NCBI GenBank assembly: GCA_021797415.1
Contig: JAJZZT010000209.1
Coordinates: 1-11,193 of the forward strand
Reading direction: 5' to 3'
DNA: 11,193 nucleotides
From: Bacillota bacterium
GTDB taxonomy: Bacteria > Bacillota > Bacilli > Alicyclobacillales > SLC66
Numbering within the stretch: position 1 is the first letter of the stretch; each line of letters opens with the position of its first letter. The notes beneath the pieces were generated by a model that was given only the letters and a program-made list of their open reading frames with translations, was not told the DNA's origin and searched no databases. The translations under genes and the position numbers were made by a program. This document shows, piece by piece, positions 6,659-11,193 of this stretch.

Positions 6659-7192
6659 ATGCTCATCTGGGCCAAGAGAAAACTGTGTTTGGTAATCTTA
6701 GCCGCCGTGGTACTGGCCATGGTTGTTCAGAGTATCTTTGCGTTTACCAATTTTGGCGAATCTTCTGCCGACAGAACGAATGTTCAGGCCGCTATGACGG
6801 ACTTTTTGTCGAATTTGCATTGGTCAGAGGTGTCCATGAAACGATATGGATACGTGAACGGGAAGGCTACCATGATGAACTCCACTTATATCAAGTCTAC
6901 TCTCTCTGAGTCGGCCGGTGTTTTGAGCGGTCTCTACCCCTACCTGTACATGAAATACGGCAAGAAGGATATATCCTATTTGGCGTTCTTGTTCACCGTT
7001 GCTTCGAACATGATTCCCCCCAACAACGTTCGCCAATTGTCGGCAAAAAATCTGAATGAAATAGACACATGGCTGGCGTTTTGCTACAACATCATCATTC
7101 CACATAAGTCCGATTTGGCTCAAGGGCTCGCATCCAACGTTGGCGTCATCATTCGACGTGCCCCCAAAGTGTTGACCAGTCAATTCGGGTGA
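6659..7192 (+). CDS. Membrane-anchored or secreted protein of unknown function
   Basis: A 177-residue protein with an N-terminal basic segment (MLIWAKRK) and one hydrophobic helix, about residues 8-30 (LCLVILAAVVLAMVVQSIFAF), then a mostly alpha-type domain outside the membrane. There is no clear AxA cleavage site, so it may stay anchored. I do not recognise the family and see no catalytic motif. The ATG at 6659 follows GAGGTGGG (6646-6653) at five bases. A GTG 84 bases upstream is in frame but would put a polar stretch before the membrane anchor. It lies 87 bases after the secreted unknown and is the third gene of the exported-protein cluster. A small inverted repeat, CATCGT/ACGATG (6610-6615 and 6622-6627), precedes it. 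Confidence 0.65.
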   Translation: MLIWAKRKLCLVILAAVVLAMVVQSIFAFTNFGESSADRTNVQAAMTDFLSNLHWSEVSMKRYGYVNGKATMMNSTYIKSTLSESAGVLSGLYPYLYMKYGKKDISYLAFLFTVASNMIPPNNVRQLSAKNLNEIDTWLAFCYNIIIPHKSDLAQGLASNVGVIIRRAPKVLTSQFG

Positions 7193-7215
7193 ACCTATTT
7201 TGCACGCCCGGCATC

Positions 7216-7347
7216 ATGGTTGTACACACCTTCGGGGACGAGGTCTACAGCAAGGTGAATCGGAAAGTGATCCCGCGTGGAGGCGTCACAAAATACACAA
7301 AGGCATCCCCATTTGTCCTCTCAGGAGGTTTGTACTATGGGATTTAG
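7216..7347 (+). other. Open 43-codon frame between two genes, probably a remnant
   Basis: From ATG 7216 a 43-codon frame runs to TAG 7345-7347, overlapping the start of the 33-residue gene. Its composition looks protein-like (VHTFGDEVYSKVNRKVIPRGG, then ASPFVLSGG), and the same frame is open upstream into the previous gene. There is no ribosome binding site before the ATG. It may be a relic of a longer gene or chance coding; it contains no domain that I know. Nothing else is seen in 7193-7336. Confidence 0.22.
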
Positions 7348-7438
7348 TCACATCGGTGGTCAAGGTATTGCCTTGTTGATTTTTGTCGCAGTCATTATCA
7401 TAACCATCGTGGCATTTGCACGATCTATGAAAAAGTAA
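7337..7438 (+). CDS. 33-residue single-pass membrane peptide
   Basis: ATG 7337 to TAA 7436-7438, with a perfect AGGAGG at 7323-7328 and eight-base spacing, which is strong support for translation despite the small size. The product starts MGFSHIGGQG, continues with a hydrophobic helix of about 18 residues (IALLIFVAVIIITIVAFA) and ends RSMKK. The N-terminus recalls TatA (MxFSxIGxxxLxLIFV) but lacks the FGP hinge and amphipathic helix. It also recalls the Gly-rich small YjcZ-type sporulation peptides. It should insert with a positively charged cytoplasmic C-terminus. It is last in the run of exported/membrane genes from 4231; any role as a regulator or stabiliser of its neighbours is inference. 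Confidence 0.68.
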   Translation: MGFSHIGGQGIALLIFVAVIIITIVAFARSMKK

Positions 7439-7777
7439 TCCTCGTCACTTGACACCCATGACGACGACTGGCAGGAGCATTTTCAGGAATGTGATGCCGC
7501 CACGCCGGCCTGGGCGGCATCCGCTCCGGCAAGTCAAACGGTCCGGGTTGTCCAGGACGTTACGCGGTCGGCTGACTATACGCTGGACTACGTCACTCTT
7601 CCCCTTTATCCCAATAACTGGATCAACTGCATGCCAAGCTGTTCCATCAACTCAATCCGGGCGTGAAGTCGAACCCCGCCGCTCCGGCCCAGCGGTCCAA
7701 TGCAGCCATGCAGGCCAATTCCACTGAGTACGTCCAGGGCCAATTTGCCGCCTACAACGCGACAGTGGATTGGCGGG
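7439..7777 (+). pseudogene. Truncated, frameshifted gene for a secreted-type protein
   Basis: The frame starting at 7439 reads through PAWAASAPASQTVRVVQDV and DYTLDYVTLPLYPNNW, then becomes poor after 7621. One frame over, from about 7621-7624, the text continues smoothly as QLHAKLFHQLNPGVKSNP and ANSTEYVQGQFAAYNATVDW until about 7775, where the opposite gene's 3' end begins. A single missing base near 7621 explains the switch. No start codon or hydrophobic signal core is left at the 5' end, although AWA-AS resembles a signal-peptidase site. The LPLYP motif also occurs in the secreted protein at 4231, hinting at a related origin. The family is otherwise unknown. Three lesions (5' loss, frameshift, 3' loss) make function unlikely. 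Confidence 0.55.
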
Positions 7778-8680
7778 TCATGTCCCTTTCCTCTTCTGAA
7801 ACGGCCCAAGATATCCCTTTGCAAAAGCCAGCATCTGTGACTTGCCCACCCCGCCGTACGCATCGAGACACGTTTCCTTGATGAAATGGCCAGGAGCTTT
7901 CTGGAATGCCACAATATTCTCGTACTCGCCATGAAACGGCGTCTTGCCGGGAAGGCGGGACCACCGGCCGGACACCCAGTAGACCAGCGAATCAGGAGAT
8001 TGCGCCATACTTATCCAGTTCGCCCCCACCTGGATCGTCGGCTGGATCTCCGTCATTCGCGCGCCCGGCCTTTCCTGCCGATAGGCCGCACTCATCATCG
8101 GCTGGATTTGCTGCGTGATCGAAATGCGTTCTCCCCGCGCGTTGCGATAGACCGTCACGTACAGCAGAGGCGTCCGTCCTATGTGATCCAGCGTCATCTT
8201 GTGATCCGGAAGCAGCAGATACCCTTTCTGTGAAAACGTGATCCCTTCACTGAGTATTTTTGTCCATCCGGCCACCTGGATGGGCTTCTGAAGCGGAATT
8301 CCCGCCATGTGAACCGACTGATCCCACGCGAACGTCTTGACGCCAGGTTGGCCGAGTTCATACATCAGGTATTGCGGATCGGCCCAGAAAGATACCGCTC
8401 CCTCCTTTTGCGCGGTACTGGCCACATGCGTGCCCATCCACTTCTCATAAAAGTGATACGCGGTAAATCCCGCCAAGGGCAACAGAATGGCGACCAGGAC
8501 AAGGGACATACGCTTTTGCCGCAGTGCATCCATCCAGCGTCCGCGGCGCTGAACCGTTCCGCCATTCGCGGCAATTGTTGCGAGGATTTGCAATTTGACC
8601 TCCGAACAATTCTGAAACGCCGTTTCCTCAATGCTCCTGTGGTACAGTCTTGCCCGTCCCAACTGTGCATCCAGGCTCAT
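7778..8680 (-). CDS. Single-pass membrane protein, probable anti-sigma factor of the adjacent ECF sigma
   Basis: A 300-residue protein with a cytoplasmic N-terminus of about 57 residues, one membrane helix (58-77, MSLVLVAILLPLAGFTAYHF) and an extracytoplasmic domain of about 220 residues. This topology and the position directly after an ECF sigma gene are those of membrane anti-sigma factors that hold the sigma until an envelope signal arrives. The cytoplasmic part has one Cys (C25) and no HxxxCxxC zinc motif, so it is not a ZAS-type anti-sigma. The outer domain (YVTVYRNARGERISITQQIQ, LVYWVSGRWSRLPG) resembles DUF4367-like sensor domains; this is unproven. I choose ATG 8680 over 8689 and 8686 because AAGGAGG (8690-8696) is then nine bases away. 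The gene overlaps the sigma gene by 53 bases, implying coupled translation. Confidence 0.7.
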   Translation of the reverse strand: MSLDAQLGRARLYHRSIEETAFQNCSEVKLQILATIAANGGTVQRRGRWMDALRQKRMSLVLVAILLPLAGFTAYHFYEKWMGTHVASTAQKEGAVSFWADPQYLMYELGQPGVKTFAWDQSVHMAGIPLQKPIQVAGWTKILSEGITFSQKGYLLLPDHKMTLDHIGRTPLLYVTVYRNARGERISITQQIQPMMSAAYRQERPGARMTEIQPTIQVGANWISMAQSPDSLVYWVSGRWSRLPGKTPFHGEYENIVAFQKAPGHFIKETCLDAYGGVGKSQMLAFAKGYLGPFQKRKGT

Positions 8681-9173
8681 CGCCATCATCCTCCTTCAGC
8701 AGGTTCTGCAACCGTTGACGCCCGCGGTGCAGGCATGTCTTGACCGCCTGTGTGGAGATACGCAAAATATGGGCAATTTCGGCCAGACTCATATCGTGGA
8801 AGTAAAACAGCACGATCGGGATCCGGTACTTCACCGGCAGTGACAGGACTGCATCGTGGACGGCCTTTTCCTTATTTTTCGCAAAGAAGACATCCTCGCT
8901 GCTGTCAGCCGTTCGTTCGGGAAGATACTCCGTGCTGTATTCCCGTCCAATCTGTTTGCGATACGACAGACATTCATTGATCACAATTCTCGCCAGCCAC
9001 GGAAACGGATTGTCCTCGGACCTCAAACGTGCCATCGAGGCGAAAGCTTTCAGGTAGGCCGTCTGCACGCGATCCTCGGCGGCGCTGCGTTCCCGCACAT
9101 AGGTGAAGGCGATGGCAAACAAGCGGCCATAGTAAAGATCAATCCACTGCCCCAATTGCTCCTTGGGGTCCAA
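8628..9173 (-). CDS. ECF-type RNA polymerase sigma factor
   Basis: A 181-residue sigma-70-family protein with only regions 2 and 4. Region 2 covers about residues 10-75: LYYGRLFAIAFTYV, the core-binding AAEDRVQTAYLKAF, then NPFPWLARIVINECL, which contacts the -10. Region 4 covers about 105-160: LSLPVKYRIPIVLFYFHDMSLAEIAHILRISTQAVKTCLHRGRQRL, a helix-turn-helix for the -35. DRVQTAY departs from the usual DLVQETF. The C-terminal 20 residues are encoded within the overlap with the next gene. The start is TTG 9173, preceded by GAGGTG at seven bases; an in-frame TGA nine bases upstream of the TTG rules out a longer form. It is probably released from its membrane partner by an envelope signal and transcribes its own operon from 9208-9235 (minus strand). 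Confidence 0.92.
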   Translation of the reverse strand: MDPKEQLGQWIDLYYGRLFAIAFTYVRERSAAEDRVQTAYLKAFASMARLRSEDNPFPWLARIVINECLSYRKQIGREYSTEYLPERTADSSEDVFFAKNKEKAVHDAVLSLPVKYRIPIVLFYFHDMSLAEIAHILRISTQAVKTCLHRGRQRLQNLLKEDDGDEPGCTVGTGKTVPQEH

Positions 9174-9207
9174 TCGCGATCACCTCGACCGGCAACGCCT
9201 TACTAAG

Positions 9208-9235
9208 AAGACTGCGAAGTTGCGCAAAGGTTTCA
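9208..9235 (-). promoter_or_regulatory. ECF-type promoter of the sigma/anti-sigma operon
   Basis: Read on the minus strand: TGAAAC (9235-9230), 16 bases, AGTCTT (9213-9208). The extended match TGAAACCTT-N11-GCAGTCTT is identical to the plus-strand element at 9291-9318. TGAAAC is a typical AAC-type ECF -35. The start would be near 9200, giving a leader of roughly 27 bases with the Shine-Dalgarno. Autoregulation is usual for ECF sigma factors. Confidence 0.68.
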
Positions 9236-9290
9236 GGATATATTTGCAAAAACGATGAATGAACCGAATTTCCTCATGTTCGATTCCAAA

Positions 9291-9318
9291 TGAAACCTTC
9301 TCCGGTGTCAGCAGTCTT
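9291..9318 (+). promoter_or_regulatory. ECF-type promoter facing the SGNH hydrolase gene
   Basis: TGAAAC (9291-9296), 16 bases, AGTCTT (9313-9318). Seventeen defined positions (TGAAACCTT and GCAGTCTT at fixed distance) are the same as in the divergent minus-strand promoter, while the 11 bases between differ. Transcription would start near 9323. The next supported gene begins at 9534, leaving a leader of about 210 bases. That leader (9319-9533) has only very short ORFs without ribosome binding sites and no RNA element that I recognise. Confidence 0.65.
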
Positions 9319-9533
9319 ACATATGGAAACATGAAGAATCCAGCCATGCCGGGGTGAAACGGACAGAGTCGCTATATGTTGCGGGTCATTCCCGGATGAC
9401 CGGCGGCGGGCCGAACGACAGCAGGCTGGCCGGCAGCCCAATGATTGGCGCAGACCGGACAGACGCCCCGGACGGAACTGGCCGTCTCTGCATTGTGTGA
9501 TCAGGAGATTCGAAACGGCGAGGGGGCGGTAGA

Positions 9534-10202
9534 ATGTTCCTGTTCACAGCACTCGGAGACTCGATTACGGCGGGCGAAAATGCTACGTCTCCCTTACACG
9601 CATACCCAAGTCTGGTCGTTTCGCTGTTGCAGAGCCGTTCGGACAGCGTGGCGGGCGAGGTGCTGGCGTACCCTGGGTGGACCAGCGAGGCGCTGGAAAT
9701 GGCCGTGCTGGAAAATGCCCCGCTGTACCTACAGCAGTCGAATGCCATCAGCATCTGGGTCGGCGGCGACGATCTGACCGACGCGGCGCTGGCCGTATTG
9801 CGCGGAGCGCCGCGACAGACACTGCAGCGTTCGCTGGCTCAGTACGGCCGGAACATCGCGAGCCTGGTGCTCGCCATTCGCAGCGTCAGCCGGGCTCCGG
9901 TCATTCTGTGCACACAATACAATCCCTTTCCAAACAGTCCGGTCGCGGACGAAGCGGTGGACGCGCTGAACCGGATCACCGCAGGCGTCTCTTCCCGCCT
10001 CAACGCCCGTCTGGCCCCTGTCCATGCGTGGTTTGCCGGAAGACAGGCGTCGCTCATCGCTGGATACCGTACGGGCAGGATCGAAGACGCGCTCGCTACC
10101 GCCGCCGTTCCGGTGCACCCCAACAATCGCGGACACCGGGTGATCGCCCGCGGATTGACTAGAATGATCCGGCCCGCCACGGTCTATTCCCGCATGGCAT
10201 AG
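9534..10202 (+). CDS. SGNH/GDSL-type hydrolase (esterase/lipase family), altered catalytic motifs
   Basis: A 222-residue protein of the SGNH hydrolase fold. Block I is ALGDSITAG with the nucleophile Ser10. Block II fits YPGW (Gly48). Block III is WVGGDDLTDA (76-84), where GxND is GGDD with Asp79 in place of the oxyanion Asn. Block V is VPVHPNNRGH with His195. The catalytic Asp normally three residues before that His is Val192; Asp185 is the nearest acid. There is no signal peptide, so it acts in the cytoplasm or by another route. Typical substrates are ester or acyl groups of lipids, carbohydrates or cell-wall polymers; which one is unknown. ATG 9534 follows AGGGGGCGG (9521-9529). It is divergent from the sigma operon and is probably driven by the ECF-type promoter at 9291-9318. 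Confidence 0.82.
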   Translation: MFLFTALGDSITAGENATSPLHAYPSLVVSLLQSRSDSVAGEVLAYPGWTSEALEMAVLENAPLYLQQSNAISIWVGGDDLTDAALAVLRGAPRQTLQRSLAQYGRNIASLVLAIRSVSRAPVILCTQYNPFPNSPVADEAVDALNRITAGVSSRLNARLAPVHAWFAGRQASLIAGYRTGRIEDALATAAVPVHPNNRGHRVIARGLTRMIRPATVYSRMA

Positions 10203-10280
10203 ACTCGCGCGGCATAGTCTTCGACGCCTTGCCGGCCATAGGACAAAATGCTATCTTGAAAATGAGGGTCAGGGGCTAGC

Positions 10281-10351
10281 CGCCAGTATCCCTTTGCTCC
10301 TGCTCGGACACCGCTGTCGCTAAACTCGCGACGAGCAAAGGGATACTGGCG
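10281..10351. repeat. Perfect 19-bp inverted repeat with a nested hairpin
   Basis: CGCCAGTATCCCTTTGCTC (10281-10299) is exactly complementary to GAGCAAAGGGATACTGGCG (10333-10351), enclosing 33 bases. Within the loop, GTCGC (10316-10320) and GCGAC (10328-10332) form a second stem abutting the right arm. No T-run follows on either strand, so it is not a standard terminator. It lies between the SGNH hydrolase stop and the AhpD-family gene. Possible identities are a MITE or IS relic, a structured RNA or a binding site; the sequence does not decide. The minus strand from about 10296 to 10184 reads as a protein-like C-terminus (YGRQGVEDYAARVYAMRE) that overlaps the hydrolase end; it may be a relic or chance. 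Confidence 0.6.
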
Positions 10352-10500
10352 ACCCAGCAAACCTTGTCCATGGCGCGAATCTCGCCGGGCACAGGGTATT
10401 GCATCGCACAGCCCATTTTTATCCTGCCGATGGCGGCGCGCCAGCGCCATGGGGGTCTATTATCACGGGTGATCGAAACTTTATGGGAGAGATGATCAAG

Positions 10501-10968
10501 ATGGAACCGCGCATTCGTTACGCCAAAGAAGAACCCGCCGCGTACAAGGCCATGCAGAAATTGGAGGAGTACATTCACGGGACTGGCGTGGAATCCTCGC
10601 TGATTGAATTGATGAAAATCCGCGCCTCCCAACTCAACGGTTGCGCATTTTGTCTCGACATGCACACACAGGATGCGCGCCTGGCGGGCGAAACGGAGCA
10701 GCGCATCTACTGCCTTGGCGCCTGGCGCGAAGCGCCGTTTTATACGGAACAGGAACGAGCCGCATTGGCACTGACGGAGGCCGTCACGCTGATCGCGGAA
10801 AATGGGGTGCCGGACGAACTCTACGAGCGGGTGAGGGCGCATTTTTCAGCGCAACAATTTGTGCAGCTCGTGATGGCGATCAACACGATCAACGCCTGGA
10901 ACCGGCTGTCCATCTCGACAAGGCTGCCCGCGGGCGAGTACAAAGCCCGACCGCGGGAAACCGTGTAG
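10501..10968 (+). CDS. Carboxymuconolactone decarboxylase / AhpD-family protein
   Basis: A 155-residue protein of the AhpD-like fold. The active-site motif is NGCAFCLDMHTQDAR (46-60) with Cys48, Cys51 and His55 in the CxxCxxxH arrangement. EAPFYTEQERAALALTEAVT (about 79-98) and the NTINAWNRLSIS region near the C-terminus (about 124-140) also fit the family. Such proteins use the cysteine pair for peroxide or alkylhydroperoxide chemistry or act as thiol oxidoreductases. The substrate is unknown, and true carboxymuconolactone decarboxylase activity is unlikely with a CxxC. ATG 10501 is preferred over in-frame ATGs at 10492 and 10483 because GGGAGA (10485-10490) is then ten bases away and the product starts as in relatives. 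It appears to be monocistronic. TATTAT at 10458-10463 could be a -10, but no matching -35 is present. Confidence 0.87.
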   Translation: MEPRIRYAKEEPAAYKAMQKLEEYIHGTGVESSLIELMKIRASQLNGCAFCLDMHTQDARLAGETEQRIYCLGAWREAPFYTEQERAALALTEAVTLIAENGVPDELYERVRAHFSAQQFVQLVMAINTINAWNRLSISTRLPAGEYKARPRETV

Positions 10969-11031
10969 TGGGCGTGTCTAAAATACGTCGGGAGCTTCCA
11001 GCGGCATCTGGCCTGTGAAGATACGGGATAA

Positions 11032-11051
11032 ACGGCCGTGATTGTGGCCGT
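11032..11051 (-). terminator. Weak stem-loop after the sulfatase-like gene
   Basis: ACGGCC (11032-11037) pairs with GGCCGT (11046-11051) around eight bases. On the minus strand it is followed by TTTAT and lies 17 bases past the TGA of the sulfatase-like gene, so it could end that transcript. The stem is only 6 bp and the T-tract is short. The remainder of 10969-11031 shows nothing else. Confidence 0.35.
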
Positions 11052-11068
11052 CCGGCGGGCGAATCCGC

Positions 11069-11193
11069 TCAGGACTGCGTCAGCCCAAGCCGTTCAAACT
11101 GCTCCGGCGGACTCCCTTCCTCCCGCATGAGAGAGACGAGCAACTCCCGCATCCGCTTCGCCAGGGCCGGGTCGGTTGCGATGAGGTTTCGCT
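11069..11193 (-). CDS. C-terminus of a probable sulfatase (partial)
   Basis: The last 41 codons of a minus-strand gene that enters from the right edge and stops at TGA (11071-11069). The residues RNLIATDPALAKRMRELLVSL followed by MREEGSPPEQFERLGL look like the end of family S1 sulfatases, which usually finish with 'NL..DP......L...L..WM...GDP'. The catalytic formylglycine region is outside the window, so the identification rests only on this tail. It is convergent with the AhpD-family gene and leaves a 100-base gap. Confidence 0.5.
   Translation of the reverse strand, partial: RNLIATDPALAKRMRELLVSLMREEGSPPEQFERLGLTQS

Noticed and set aside
6836..6841. TGAAAC hexamers at 6836, 7796, 7931, 8611 and 9355
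   Set aside because: None has an AGTCTT- or CGTC-type element at 16-17 bases in front of a gene start; most are within coding sequence.
7258..7286. GGAAAG-N16-CGTC as a possible ECF promoter before the 33-residue gene
   Set aside because: The -35 matches TGAAAC at only four of six positions and the -10 core differs from the two strong sites. A match this loose is expected by chance.
9396..9503. A 35-codon ORF in the SGNH leader, in frame with the hydrolase
   Set aside because: No ribosome binding site, Gly/Asp/Arg-rich low-information product and a stop before the hydrolase start.
10276..10842. Minus-strand open frame opposite the AhpD-family gene
   Set aside because: It covers the CxxCxxxH gene in antisense. 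Its only curious part is the end through the inverted repeat, reported there.

Overview
The window looks like a chromosomal piece from a moderately GC-rich, spore-forming Firmicute of the Alicyclobacillus type. The reasons are strong AGGAGG-like ribosome binding sites, GTG/TTG starts, a YtrA-type GntR/ABC operon and a secreted protein with two 'stalk' (copper-amine-oxidase-N-like) repeats ending in W(D/N)GHxWN, which I associate with Alicyclobacillaceae. This placement is inference from style, not from a database match.

Layout. Positions 1-300 hold the end of a pyruvate:ferredoxin oxidoreductase beta subunit. Positions 301-817 are non-coding, with two copies of an 18-base hairpin repeat, a good sigma-A promoter (559-587) and a perfect 14-bp inverted repeat sitting on its start point. 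This promoter drives a tight three-gene operon (818-3310): GntR/YtrA repressor, ABC ATPase and 8-TM ABC permease. Positions 3311-4200 are a gene graveyard, with a beta-propeller (Asp-box) fragment on + and a frameshifted methyltransferase remnant on -. Positions 4231-7438 carry four consecutive + genes for exported or membrane proteins: a stalk-domain protein, a secreted unknown whose signal peptide lies upstream of any ATG/GTG/TTG start, a membrane-anchored unknown and a 33-residue membrane peptide. Positions 7439-7777 are a frameshifted, truncated pseudogene. Positions 7778-9173 on - are an ECF sigma factor and an overlapping single-pass membrane protein, probably its anti-sigma factor. On + follow an SGNH/GDSL hydrolase (9534-10202), a large structured inverted repeat (10281-10351) and an AhpD/carboxymuconolactone-decarboxylase-family gene (10501-10968). 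The window ends in the C-terminus of a probable sulfatase on - (11069-11193).

Main biological idea. The sigma gene and the SGNH hydrolase are divergent, and each is preceded by the same bipartite sequence, TGAAACCTT-N11-GCAGTCTT (TGAAAC, 16-base spacer, AGTCTT), in opposite orientation. This is the -35 type expected for an ECF sigma factor. A looser relative (TGAAAC-N17-CGTCTG) lies just upstream of the stalk-domain gene at 4231. I infer that the sigma/anti-sigma pair controls itself, the hydrolase and possibly the secreted-protein cluster, forming a small cell-envelope stress regulon. The YtrA-type operon is a second, independently controlled system of a class linked elsewhere to cell-wall-antibiotic response.
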